Shown here: positions 16,122 through 24,707 of the stretch, piece after piece
How the letters are laid out: the number at the start of each line of letters is the position of its first letter
Position numbering within the stretch: the stretch's first letter is position 1
NCBI GenBank assembly: GCA_965198855.1
Contig: CBDAPZ010000001.1
Span: 2,108,001 to 2,172,000, forward strand
Direction of reading: 5' to 3'
Length of the DNA stretch: 64,000 bases
Source: BOG-908 sp965198855
GTDB taxonomy: Bacteria > Pseudomonadota > Alphaproteobacteria > Acetobacterales > Acetobacteraceae
Program-made: the position numbers and the translations under genes
Notes under the pieces: model-generated
Database searches by the model: none
What the model saw: only the letters and a program-made list of their open reading frames with translations
What the model was told of the DNA's origin: nothing

Positions 16122-19100
16122 TTCAGCAGCGGCGTGGATAATTCTGCGGCGTGCCTTTTTGGTGCGGCGTTCCAGCATCAGGTAGATGACAGGGGTGGTG
16201 TATAGGGTGAGGGCCTGACTGACGATGAGGCCGCCGACGATGGCGATGCCCATCGGGCGGCGCAGTTCCGAGCCGGTGCCGAAGGCCAAGGCGAGCGGCA
16301 GGGCGCCGCACAGGGCGGTCAGCGTGGTCATGATGATGGGGCGGAAACGTTCGACGCACGCCTCGCGAATGGCCTCCTCGGGTGACATGCCGCGCTCGCG
16401 TTGGGCGTCGAGCGCGAAATCGACCAGCATGATGGCGTTCTTCTTAACAATGCCCATCAGCAGCACGATGCCGATCACGCTCAGCACGCCGAAATCGGTG
16501 CCGGTGACCAGTATGCCCAGCAGCGCGCCGAGGCCTGCCGATGGCAGAGTGGACATGATGGTGAGCGGATGCAGCAGGCTTTCGTAAAGCACGCCGAGCA
16601 CGATGTAGATGGAGAGCAGGGCCGCCGCGATGAGCGGTGGTTCGGAGGCGAGGGATTGCTGGAAGAGCTTGGCATTGCCGGTGAACTGCACCTGTATCGA
16701 CGGCGGCGGCGAGACGTCGTGGATCACCTGCTTGGCGCGTTCGACGGCATCGCCGAGGGCCAGGCCGGGCGAGAGATTATAGTCGATCTCGCTGTCGATC
16801 AGGCCGGAATTATGGGTGATGTTGAGCGGTGCGGTGCCGATCTCAACATGGACGACGGAACTCAACGGCACTGGCAGGCCGGTGTTTGCGGCGACATAGA
16901 CGTGGTCGAGATAATGCGGATCGCGCTGCAGCCAGGGCAGCGTTTCCATCACCACGTAATACTGGTTGCGCTCGGTGTAGATGGTGCTGATCTGGCGTTG
17001 CGAGAGCGCATCGGCGAGCGCCGTGTCGATCGCCGCCGAGGTGACCTGCAGGCGGGAGGCGGCAGCGCGGTCTATGCTGATATTGACCTGCGGCGCGGTG
17101 GAATCGAGATCCGACGTGACGTCGAGGAATCCGGTGTTGTGCTGCAGGGCTTTTTCGATCTTGGTGACCCAGACGGCGACCTCGTCGAAATTGTCGCCGA
17201 GCACGTCGAAATTATACTCGCCGCCGCCGCCCGAATGGTTGCCGCCGCCGAAATCACCTGGCGCGAACAGCACGGTTTGCAGGCCAGAGACGGCCGCGAG
17301 TTTCGGGCGCAGGCGTTCGATCACCTGGCTGGCGGTCGTGCCGCGTTCGCTGCGCGGCTTGAGTGAAACGATCAATGAGCCCTGGTTGGCCTGGTCGAAC
17401 CCATTGGCGACACCCACTGTCGATCCTACGGCTGCGACCGCAGGATCCTGGGTGAGGAGATCGACGGCTTTCTGCTGCAGGCGCACCATTTCGTCGAAGG
17501 AGGCGCTGGCATTGGCAAGCGTGGTGCCGCGGAGCACGCCGGTATCCTGTTCGGCGACAAAGTTTTTCGGCACTGCGCCATAGAGCCAGAAGGTGACCAC
17601 GACGGTCAGCAGGGTGACGAACAGCATCGATTTGCGGTGGTTCAGCGACCAGTCCACGCCGTGGGCGTAGTGCGCGATAACGCGGCGAAAGAACCTGTCT
17701 ACAGCTTCATCGGCGCGCTTGAGGCGGCCGGTGGGTTCCCGGTCGACCATGCGCGCGCACACCATGGGCGTGAGGGTGAGGGAAACGAGCGCGGAAAGGC
17801 AGATGGCGCAGGTGAGCGTGAAGGCGAATTCGTGCAGGATGCGGCCGATCAGCCCCGACATGAATAACAACGGGATGAAGACGGCGATCAGGGAAAGCGT
17901 AATCGAGATGACCGTAAAACCGATCTGCCGTGCGCCCAGCAAAGCCGCTTGCAATTGGCCCATGCCCTGTTCGCGTAGGCGGGTGATGTTCTCGATCATG
18001 ACGATGGCGTCGTCGACGACAAAGCCGACGGCGATGGTGATGGCCATCAGCGAGTAGTTGTTCAGCGAGAATCCCATCGCCCACATGCCGGCGGCGGTGC
18101 CGGCGAGCGAGAGCGGCACGGTGACGGCGGCGGCCAGCACGGCGGCGACGCGGCGCAGGAAGATGGAGACCGTCAGCAGCACCAGCGCGCCGGTGATCAG
18201 CAGGGTGATCTTCACGTCGTTGGTGCTGGCGCGGATGGTTTGCGTGCGGTCGTCCAGCACGGTGAGCTGGATGTCGGGCGAGATCCAGTTTTTCACTTGT
18301 GGCAGCAAGGCGCGGACGCGATCTACGGTGGCGATGATGTTCGCACCCGGGATCTTATAGACCTTGAGCAGGATGGCCTGCTTGTGGCCGCTCCAGGCGG
18401 CGAGGCGGATATTGGTGACGCTGTCAATCACGTGAGCGACGTCCGACAAGCGCAGCACGGCGCCGTTGCCGGATTTGAGAACGATGCGGCCATAGGCGGC
18501 GGCGCGATCGATCTGGCCGTTGATGGTGATTTCTTCGGCGCTGGTCTTGCCCTGGAAATTGCCGGTCGGTTCTAGAACGTTAGCGTTGACGATGGCGGTG
18601 CGCACGTCGTCGGCCGAGATGCCGGCCGCTTTCAGTGCGCCGGGGTCGAGCTGCACGCGGATGGCGGGAGTTTGGCCACCATCGATCTGGACGCGGCTGA
18701 CGCCTTCGACCTGGGTGAAGCGCTGCTGCAGCACCGTGTCGGCGGCGTCGTAGATAGCGCCGATGGGGAGCTGATCGGAGGTCAGCGAGAGGGTGAGGAT
18801 GGGCGGGTCGGTGGGATTGAATTTTTTATAGAAGGGGCGAAGCGGGAGGCCGGCGGGGAGATCGGTCTGTGCGGCGTTGATGGCGGATTGCACCTGGCGT
18901 GCGGCATCTTCGGTGCTGCCGCCGAGGTCGAAAAGGATGATGACGTTGGTCTGGCCGGTGGAGTTGGTGGAGAACATGTCGGAGATGCCGCCGATCTCGC
19001 CGATATGGCGTTCGAGCGGGGCGGCGACGGAGTTCGCCATGGTGGCAGGGTCGGCGCCGGGACGTCCGGCGAAGACGACGACGGCAGGCAGGTCGATGTT

Positions 19101-19214
19101 CGGCAGGGCGGCGACGGGGAGGAACTGGTAGGCGACGACGCCGGCGATGAGCATACCGAGCGCGAGCAGGATGGTGCCGATCGGGCGTTTGATGAAGGGG
19201 GTGGAGAAGTTCAT
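16119..19214 (-). CDS. RND efflux transporter, AcrB/MdtC-like (HAE1)
   Basis: A 1031-residue inner-membrane proton/drug antiporter subunit. Start MNFSTPFIKRPIGTILLALG at 19214; the longer frame upstream lacks support and reads through the parE remnant. Twelve membrane helices and two large periplasmic loops are visible. GFVVDDAIVMIENITRLREQ in helix 4 carries the paired aspartates needed for proton relay. FMSGLIGRILHEFAFTLTCA and the second-half MGIVKKNAIMLVDFALDAQR are typical. RND pumps need a periplasmic adaptor and a TolC-type channel; neither is adjacent, although tolC is at 42371. The second RND gene lies upstream on the same strand with a parDE remnant between them. Confidence 0.92.
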   Translation of the reverse strand: MNFSTPFIKRPIGTILLALGMLIAGVVAYQFLPVAALPNIDLPAVVVFAGRPGADPATMANSVAAPLERHIGEIGGISDMFSTNSTGQTNVIILFDLGGSTEDAARQVQSAINAAQTDLPAGLPLRPFYKKFNPTDPPILTLSLTSDQLPIGAIYDAADTVLQQRFTQVEGVSRVQIDGGQTPAIRVQLDPGALKAAGISADDVRTAIVNANVLEPTGNFQGKTSAEEITINGQIDRAAAYGRIVLKSGNGAVLRLSDVAHVIDSVTNIRLAAWSGHKQAILLKVYKIPGANIIATVDRVRALLPQVKNWISPDIQLTVLDDRTQTIRASTNDVKITLLITGALVLLTVSIFLRRVAAVLAAAVTVPLSLAGTAAGMWAMGFSLNNYSLMAITIAVGFVVDDAIVMIENITRLREQGMGQLQAALLGARQIGFTVISITLSLIAVFIPLLFMSGLIGRILHEFAFTLTCAICLSALVSLTLTPMVCARMVDREPTGRLKRADEAVDRFFRRVIAHYAHGVDWSLNHRKSMLFVTLLTVVVTFWLYGAVPKNFVAEQDTGVLRGTTLANASASFDEMVRLQQKAVDLLTQDPAVAAVGSTVGVANGFDQANQGSLIVSLKPRSERGTTASQVIERLRPKLAAVSGLQTVLFAPGDFGGGNHSGGGGEYNFDVLGDNFDEVAVWVTKIEKALQHNTGFLDVTSDLDSTAPQVNISIDRAAASRLQVTSAAIDTALADALSQRQISTIYTERNQYYVVMETLPWLQRDPHYLDHVYVAANTGLPVPLSSVVHVEIGTAPLNITHNSGLIDSEIDYNLSPGLALGDAVERAKQVIHDVSPPPSIQVQFTGNAKLFQQSLASEPPLIAAALLSIYIVLGVLYESLLHPLTIMSTLPSAGLGALLGILVTGTDFGVLSVIGIVLLMGIVKKNAIMLVDFALDAQRERGMSPEEAIREACVERFRPIIMTTLTALCGALPLALAFGTGSELRRPMGIAIVGGLIVSQALTLYTTPVIYLMLERRTKKARRRIIHAAAE

Positions 19215-19266
19215 GGGGTGAACAAACGCGGTTGCCGGGGAGAGCACATCGCTTGGAAACCTGGGG

Positions 19267-19587
19267 TCATGCTCCGAAACCTCCCTGCGAGGCGAGCGCT
19301 GCAGCGTCGCGTGCGCCATGTAGGACACGAACAACGATAACCTGCTCGTCGCGGTGCGTGTAGTAGATCGCATAAGGGGGGTGAAATGCCACCCGCAACC
19401 CAGGCGCCATTTGGTCGCGTGATGGCCCGGGTCATGGGAATTCCAGTAGTGGCGTGCATGCGCGATTGATCGCAGCGATCATGCGGTCGGCCAACTCGGG
19501 CGCGGCGTTGCCGGCTATATGCACCCAGATCGACGTAAGATCATCTTCGGCTGCGTCGGTTAGGTGCAGGGCGCGGCGCTGGACAAT
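19267..19587 (-). pseudogene. parE: ParE-type toxin, inactivated by an in-frame stop
   Basis: The frame reads IVQRRALHLTDAAEDDLTSI, WVHIAGNAAPELADRM, then LLEFP, a TGA at codon 52 (19432-19434), and continues in the same frame as PGPSRDQMAPGLRVAFH and YAIYYTHRDEQVIVVRVLHG. Both halves match the RelE/ParE toxin fold end to end, and total length (106 codons) is normal. So one nonsense change appears to have killed it. The likely start position is ATT at 19587, five bases after GGGAGG, overlapping the antitoxin 3' end by 28 nt. The parD antitoxin upstream is intact. The frame leads to a TGA at 19267, 53 nt before the RND gene. Confidence 0.8.
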
Positions 19588-19847
19588 AACGTCCTCCCAC
19601 GCTCGGCGATGCGTTCGGCATCAAACTCACGCGCGCGGCCGGCAGCCACGTCCGCCATACCAGCATCAATATCGGCTTTGAGTTCAGACAGCTCCTGTCT
19701 TTGCAGCGCGCGTTTCATTTTCCAGTCGCGCAGTGCTTCGCGCACGACTTCGCTGCTGGAGGCAAACTCGCCATCCTGCACTGCACCGTTTACGGCAGCG
19801 GCCATATCAGCCGTCAGGCTAACCATCATCTGTTCTGTTTCAGCCAA
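19560..19847 (-). CDS. parD: ParD/CopG-like type II antitoxin
   Basis: A 95-residue protein: LAETEQMMVSLTADMAAAVN, then DGEFASSSEVVREALRDWKM, the classical ribbon-helix-helix antitoxin N-terminus, followed by a helical toxin-binding C-terminus. The probable start is TTG at 19847, with GGAG seven bases ahead; an in-frame ATG farther upstream (19874) adds a non-family MLYSTRRCA. It normally represses its own operon and neutralises ParE. Here the partner carries an internal stop (see 19267-19587), so the antitoxin may persist only as a regulator or as a relic. The pair sits between two RND genes. Confidence 0.8.
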   Translation of the reverse strand: MAETEQMMVSLTADMAAAVNGAVQDGEFASSSEVVREALRDWKMKRALQRQELSELKADIDAGMADVAAGRAREFDAERIAERGRTLLSSAAPCT

Positions 19848-19937
19848 TGCACATCTCCGCGTCGAATATAGCAAAGCGCACGCCCCAAGTCATGCCGGGA
19901 GGTGTGGGGGAGCAGGCTTCTGCTCTCCCAAACCTGG

Positions 19938-22900
19938 TTAAGCCGGCACCGCCCGTTCGCGAACAAAGCGTTGCCGCAAATGCTCGAACGCCACGTAGAT
20001 CGCTGGCGTCGTATACAACGTAAGTGCCTGGCTCAGCAGCAAGCCGCCGACGATCGCAATGCCCAGCGGGCGGCGCAATTCCGAGCCGGTGCCGTGATCG
20101 AGCACCAGCGGGAGCGAGCCGAGCAGGGCGGCGGCCGTGGTCATCATGATCGGGCGGAAGCGAAGCACGCAGGCTTCGATGGCGGCTTCTTCCGGAGAAA
20201 GGCCGCGTTCGCGTTCGGCTTCAAGGGCGAAATCGACCACCAGGATGCCGTTCTTCTTCACGATGCCCATCAGCAGCACGATGCCGACGAGTGCCACTAC
20301 CGAAAGATCATTTCCGGAAAACATGAGCGCCAGCAAGGCGCCGATGCCGGCGGAGGGCAGCGTGGAGAGGATGGTGATGGGGTGGATGAAGCTTTCATAG
20401 AGCACGCCGAGCACGATGTAGATCACGATCACTGCGGCCAGGATCAGATAAGGTTCGGCAGCGAGCGAGCGCTGGAATTCGGCAGCGTCGCCGGAATAGG
20501 CGCCGATGATGGTGGCAGGCAGCCCGATATCAGCCTCGGCCTGCTGCACGGCGGCGACGGCGTCGCCCAGCGAGGCGCCTTCGCGCACGTCGAAGCTCAG
20601 GGTGGCCGAGGGAAATTGCGCCTGATGCGTGATCACCAATGGCGCGGTGTGGCGCACCAGATGGGCAACCGAGAGCAGCGGCACCTGGGCCACCGTGTTG
20701 GTGGTCGCCACTGTCGCAGACGCCACTTCGGCCGCACCATTGGCGCCGAAACTTGCCACTGTTCCCGGCACGCGCAGCTTTTCCAGCGAGGTGGGATTGG
20801 CGATCCAGGACGGATCGGCCGAGAGCACCACGCGATACTGGTTGCTCTGCTGGTAGATGGTGCTGACCTGGCGCTGGCCGAAAGCGTCGTACAGCACATC
20901 CTCTATCGCCTGCATGGTGACGCCGAGGCGCGTGGCGGCATCGCGGTCCACCACGATCTCGGTAGCGAAACCGCTTTGCTGCTGGTCGCTGGTGACGTGG
21001 GAGAGTTCGGGGATGGCGCGGAGTTTGTCTATCAGCCGAGGTGTCCACTCATCGAGCTCCGCCTGGTCGGTATCGGTGAGCGTGTACTGATATTGGGTGC
21101 GGCTGGTTCGGGCGCCGATCTGTATGTCCTGCACCGGCTGCATGTAGATCGCGGTGCCTGACAAGTCGCGCAGGCTGTCCTGGAGGCGGCTTATCACCAC
21201 GCCGATCGCGTCGCGCTGCGCGCGTGGTTTCAGCGTGATCGAGAGGCGACCGACATTGGGGGTGGGGTTCACGCTGCCGGCGCCGATCAGCGACGTTACG
21301 TTGTCTACCGCAGGATCGCGCTCCACGATCGCGGCGGCCTTCAGCTGCAGCTCGGACATGGCCGGGATGGAGATGTTCTGTGCGGCCTCGGTGGTGGCGA
21401 TGATCGCACCGGTATCCTGCTGCGGCAGAAAGCCTTTGGGGATGACCACGTAAAGGATGATGGTGCCGGCTAGGGTCAGCATTGCGAGGCCAAGTACCAA
21501 GCCCTGGTGGCGCATGGAGATGACCAGGCTGCGGCGGTAACCGTCCAGCATGCGGCCGAAGAAGCGGTCGCTGCGGCTCTCCTGCCCCGGCTTGTGGGGG
21601 CGCAGCATGCGGCCGCACATCATCGGGGTCAAAGTGAGCGAGATCACCGCCGAGACGGCGACGGCCACCGAAAGGGTGACCGCGAATTCGTTGAACAGCC
21701 GGCCGACCACGCCGCCCATGAAGAGCAGCGGGATGAAAACGGCAATCAGGGAGATGGTAAGCGAGACGATGGTGAAGCCGATCTGCGAAGCGCCGCGGAA
21801 GGCTGCCTCCAGCGGGCTCACGCCTTGCTCGATATAGCGCACAACGTTCTCGATCATGACGATCGCGTCGTCCACTACGAAGCCGGAGGCGACCGTGAGC
21901 GCCATCAGCGAGAGATTGTCGAGGCCGTAGCCGAACCAGTCCATGATGCCGAAGGTGCCGATAAGGCTGAGCGGCAAGGCAACGGCCGGGATCATGGTGG
22001 CGCGCGCATTGCGCAGGAACAGGAAGATCACGGCGACCACGAGCACCATCGAGAGCAGCAAGGTGCGCTGCACGTCGGCGACCGAGGCGCGGATTGTCTG
22101 CGTGCGGTCGGCGGAGATCTCCATTTTCAGCCCGGGCGGCAAGGCACGGGTGAGCTCGGGCAATTCCGCGCGGACCGCATCGACGGTCTGCACGATATTG
22201 GCACCGGGTTGCCGCTGGATATCCAGCAGGACCGCAGGCTTGCCTTTATACCAGGCAGCGACACGGTCGTTTTCCACGCCGTGGACCACCTTGCCGACAT
22301 CGGAGAGGCGCACCGCCGCACCCGATCGCCAGGCGAGCACGAGGTCGCGATAGGATTCCGGGGAGATCAGCTGATCGTTGGTGCCAACGGCGTAGGAGAC
22401 ATGCGGGCCGTCGAAACTGCCCTTCGCACCGCTGACATTGCCGCTGGTGATCGCCGAACGCACATCCTCCATCGACAGCCCATAGGAGGCGAGCCTGGAG
22501 GGATCGAGCTGCACGCGGATCGCCGGCTTCAGCCCGCCTTGCACCACCACACGGCCGACGCCGTCGATCTGGCTAAGCTTGGGCTGCAGCAGCGTGTCGG
22601 CGGCATCGGCCACCTGGTCCACCGGTAACGTGTCGCTGGTGACCGCCAGGCTGACGATCGGCGCATCAGCTGGGTTCACGCGGTTGTAGACAGGCGGGTA
22701 TGGCAGAGTGGAGGGCAGAACGCCCTGCGCCGAATTGATCGCCGCCTGCACGTCCTGCGAGGCTCCGTCCATGCTGCGGGTGAGGTCGAATTGCAGGGTG
22801 ATCTCGCTCGTGCCCACCGCCGAGGAACTCTGCATCGACTCGATGCCGTTGATCTGGCCGAGCTGCCGCTCCAAAGGCGCCGTGACCAAAGTGGACATCG

Positions 22901-23072
22901 TGTCCGGTCCGGCGCCAGGGTATTGGGTGGTGACCACGATGGTGGGGAAATCCACCTGCGGCAGAGCCGAGACCGGCAAGGCGTTGTAGCCCAGCGCACC
23001 GCCCAGCAGAACCGCCACCGATAATAGGCAGGTGGCGATTGGGCGGGCGATAAACGGCGCTGAGATCGACAT
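19938..23072 (-). CDS. RND efflux transporter, AcrB/MdtB-like (HAE1)
   Basis: A 1044-residue RND pump subunit. Start MSISAPFIARPIATCLLSVA at 23072 is the normal N-terminus; the preceding in-frame 19 codons are not family-like. ASGFVVDDAIVMIENVVRYI gives the proton-relay aspartates, and LMGIVKKNGILVVDFALEAE marks the second repeat. The two RND genes in tandem recall the MdtB-MdtC heteromeric arrangement, in which both subunits share one trimer. Here the mdtA-type adaptor normally upstream is missing and a parDE relic lies between the two genes. It starts 75 nt from a divergent small gene. Confidence 0.92.
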   Translation of the reverse strand: MSISAPFIARPIATCLLSVAVLLGGALGYNALPVSALPQVDFPTIVVTTQYPGAGPDTMSTLVTAPLERQLGQINGIESMQSSSAVGTSEITLQFDLTRSMDGASQDVQAAINSAQGVLPSTLPYPPVYNRVNPADAPIVSLAVTSDTLPVDQVADAADTLLQPKLSQIDGVGRVVVQGGLKPAIRVQLDPSRLASYGLSMEDVRSAITSGNVSGAKGSFDGPHVSYAVGTNDQLISPESYRDLVLAWRSGAAVRLSDVGKVVHGVENDRVAAWYKGKPAVLLDIQRQPGANIVQTVDAVRAELPELTRALPPGLKMEISADRTQTIRASVADVQRTLLLSMVLVVAVIFLFLRNARATMIPAVALPLSLIGTFGIMDWFGYGLDNLSLMALTVASGFVVDDAIVMIENVVRYIEQGVSPLEAAFRGASQIGFTIVSLTISLIAVFIPLLFMGGVVGRLFNEFAVTLSVAVAVSAVISLTLTPMMCGRMLRPHKPGQESRSDRFFGRMLDGYRRSLVISMRHQGLVLGLAMLTLAGTIILYVVIPKGFLPQQDTGAIIATTEAAQNISIPAMSELQLKAAAIVERDPAVDNVTSLIGAGSVNPTPNVGRLSITLKPRAQRDAIGVVISRLQDSLRDLSGTAIYMQPVQDIQIGARTSRTQYQYTLTDTDQAELDEWTPRLIDKLRAIPELSHVTSDQQQSGFATEIVVDRDAATRLGVTMQAIEDVLYDAFGQRQVSTIYQQSNQYRVVLSADPSWIANPTSLEKLRVPGTVASFGANGAAEVASATVATTNTVAQVPLLSVAHLVRHTAPLVITHQAQFPSATLSFDVREGASLGDAVAAVQQAEADIGLPATIIGAYSGDAAEFQRSLAAEPYLILAAVIVIYIVLGVLYESFIHPITILSTLPSAGIGALLALMFSGNDLSVVALVGIVLLMGIVKKNGILVVDFALEAERERGLSPEEAAIEACVLRFRPIMMTTAAALLGSLPLVLDHGTGSELRRPLGIAIVGGLLLSQALTLYTTPAIYVAFEHLRQRFVRERAVPA

Positions 23073-23146
23073 TTTTAAGAGTGTAGCGAGCCAACAGGGT
23101 TTAAGGAAGAATACGCCGACCCGACACACCTAGAAAGCGAGACCAC

Positions 23147-23377
23147 ATGGCGAGCCCCCCTGCCCGGGCAATCTGGACACTGCGCATGCAGCGCAAGAAC
23201 TGGAAAGACTACGAGAAAGCCCAAAAACAGCCGCGGCGCACATTGGCTATCTGCGGCGCCGTGGCGGCGATCCATGTGGTGATCATCGGCAGCTTCCTGA
23301 CCTGGCATGGTGAGGGACACCGATTGGCGTTGCTGGTGCCGGTTCGGATTATTCCGGCGGCTATGGTGAGCCACTAA
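23147..23377 (+). CDS. Small single-pass membrane protein
   Basis: A 76-residue protein. A basic N-terminus (MQRKNWKDYEKAQKQPRR) precedes one hydrophobic segment (TLAICGAVAAIHVVIIGSFL), so the N-terminus should face the cytoplasm. GAAAGCGAG lies upstream of the ATG. I recognise no family. It is divergent from the RND gene and convergent with the DUF2218 gene. It is short, and the evidence is composition and topology only. A degraded family-1 repeat follows its stop. Confidence 0.45.
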   Translation: MASPPARAIWTLRMQRKNWKDYEKAQKQPRRTLAICGAVAAIHVVIIGSFLTWHGEGHRLALLVPVRIIPAAMVSH

Positions 23378-23378
23378 A

Positions 23379-23421
23379 GAAAGGAAGTGCTTCTCGTTTG
23401 AAAGAAGAAGTAAAAACTTCT
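23379..23421. repeat. Degraded family-1 hairpin element
   Basis: AAAGGAAGTGCTTCTCGTTTG followed by AAAGAAGAAGTAAAAACTTC keeps the order and spacing of the element with several changes. It starts right after the stop at 23377 and touches the stop of the convergent DUF2218 gene. Confidence 0.5.
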
Positions 23422-23713
23422 AGTTCTCAAACGGTTGACGCGTCCAGACTATCTCGGGCGGGCTGCGGAAGGCGAAGCGGAGAAGGTGGCGGGCGACGAC
23501 GTCCTCCAACCTTCCCAGATCCTCGCCGGAGACACGCATGATGAGCCTGTCCGGTTCGGCACGCAGCACGCACGCGCCCATCGGGAAGCTGATGCTGCCT
23601 GAATCCTCTTCCAAGGTAACCGGCACTTTGTGCTCGAAATGCTTGCAAAGCTGGCTGAGGTAACGGCGCGGCGTCTCCATGGCCACGATAGCCTCGCTAT
23701 AGGCTTCCATCAT
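23420..23713 (-). CDS. DUF2218 family protein
   Basis: A 97-residue protein: METPRRYLSQLCKHFEHKVP, FPMGACVLRAEPDRL, then DVVARHLLRFAFR, matching DUF2218. Such genes often sit with siderophore-interacting ferric reductases (YqjH type) and PadR regulators, which suggests a link to iron or nickel handling; the biochemical role is not known. The ATG overlaps the PadR stop (ATGA at 23710-23713), with GGTGGAG upstream, so it is translationally coupled to the regulator. Confidence 0.8.
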   Translation of the reverse strand: MMEAYSEAIVAMETPRRYLSQLCKHFEHKVPVTLEEDSGSISFPMGACVLRAEPDRLIMRVSGEDLGRLEDVVARHLLRFAFRSPPEIVWTRQPFEN

Positions 23714-24294
23714 GCGCTCTCCACCTGACCGGCCGCATTGTCGAGGGCGGCGGCGACCGCACGCACTTGCGTCTCGTCCAACGGACCGCGGCCAAGGCGC
23801 AGACGCAGCGCCAGCTTCAGGTTCTCGATGGCCCGTGTGATCTGCGGCGCTGGGCCACCACCGTGAACGCGCGTGGCCTCGCTCATCCGGGCTCGCAAGG
23901 CGTCCAGCGTCGTGCGGTTCGCCTCCAGGAAGGCTGTGCCCTCCGGCGTGATCTCGTGCTGCTTCTTGCCGCCATCGCCGGCGGTGACGGTGACGTAGCC
24001 AAGCTCCTCGAGCAGGGTCAGCGTAGGGTAGACCACGCCGGGGCTCGGCGTGTAGGCACCGGCCGCCTGCTCCTCGATGGCCTTGATGATCTCATAGCCA
24101 TAACGCGGCTTCTCCGCGATCAATTGCAGGATCACCAGGCGCAGATCGCCATGCGCGAAGAAGCGGCCGAGACCGGATCGCCCGCCACCGCGGTGCCTGT
24201 CGCCGCGTAGGCCATGGGAAAACGCCTCGTCCTGCCCGCGCTCATGACGGGAAAACCTCTTGCCGAATGGGCCATGGGAATGTCTGTGAAACAT
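23710..24294 (-). CDS. PadR family regulator, YqjI-like, His-rich N-terminus
   Basis: A 194-residue regulator. Residues 1-45 are rich in His, Arg and Gly (MFHRHSHGPFGKRF and on to GRFFAHG). A PadR winged helix follows: LRLVILQLIAEKPRYGYEII, PSPGVVYPTLTLLEELGYV, KKQHEITPEGTAFL. A helical dimerisation tail ends the protein. The metal-ligand-rich extension plus FFAHGDLRLVIL is the layout of E. coli YqjI, a nickel-responsive repressor of itself and the ferric reductase yqjH. The promoter region carries nested inverted repeats (24302-24352) suitable for autoregulation. It heads an operon with DUF2218. That the metal is nickel is inference. Confidence 0.85.
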   Translation of the reverse strand: MFHRHSHGPFGKRFSRHERGQDEAFSHGLRGDRHRGGGRSGLGRFFAHGDLRLVILQLIAEKPRYGYEIIKAIEEQAAGAYTPSPGVVYPTLTLLEELGYVTVTAGDGGKKQHEITPEGTAFLEANRTTLDALRARMSEATRVHGGGPAPQITRAIENLKLALRLRLGRGPLDETQVRAVAAALDNAAGQVESA

Positions 24295-24301
24295 GTGAAC
24301 T

Positions 24302-24352
24302 CCGACTGTATTTCGATATTACGAAAGGTCAGATATATCTAAACACAGTCGG
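24302..24352 (-). promoter_or_regulatory. Nested inverted repeats, probable PadR (YqjI-like) operator/promoter
   Basis: Three symmetric elements overlap upstream of the PadR start: outer CCGACTGT (24302-24309) / ACAGTCGG (24345-24352); TTTCG...CGAAA (24311-24326); and the perfect palindrome AGATATATCT (24331-24340). AT-rich palindromes directly upstream are typical of self-repressing PadR proteins. Confidence 0.6.
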
Positions 24353-24358
24353 TATCAA

Positions 24359-24404
24359 GGCCGCCCTCGCTTTTTTCTGTGTAGCGTCGCGTCGGAGGGC
24401 GGCC
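24359..24404. repeat. 10-bp inverted repeat with 26-nt loop
   Basis: GGCCGCCCTC (24359-24368) and GAGGGCGGCC (24395-24404) are perfect complements. The loop contains a run of six T. It lies just outside the PadR promoter. It could insulate the promoter from upstream transcription; no known family was recognised. Confidence 0.5.
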
Positions 24405-24707
24405 ATGTCGATCACCGACAAACCCACCGCTAGGTTTGGTCTGTACACCCTTTCAACCAGGGATTGATGTTGATGGCGGCCAGGCCTCAGCACCTGCCGC
24501 ATGCTGCACACGAGAGTGCTCCAGATCCGTGAGTTTCGTTCTTGCTATCGTCACCGAGTATGGTGCGTGGGACGAAATCCCACGGCAAAAAAGTAGACAA
24601 ATCGCGCATGAGGAACTACATGGCAAGTATCGAGTGTTTGTTGAGTCAGGGATATTACCACCCACACCATGCTTTGGTATGAACTATAGTCAAAGAGGCT
24701 TACGAAG
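24405..24707. other. Non-coding gap before the glycosyltransferase cluster
   Basis: About 300 nt of lower-GC sequence with no credible coding frame. It should hold the promoter of the glycosyltransferase cluster, but I cannot point to a convincing -35/-10 pair or an operator. Confidence 0.4.

Noticed and set aside
19902..22628. Long plus-strand frames opposite the second RND gene
   Set aside because: Antisense shadows (HDDAHQQHDAD-type translations) of the conserved transporter.
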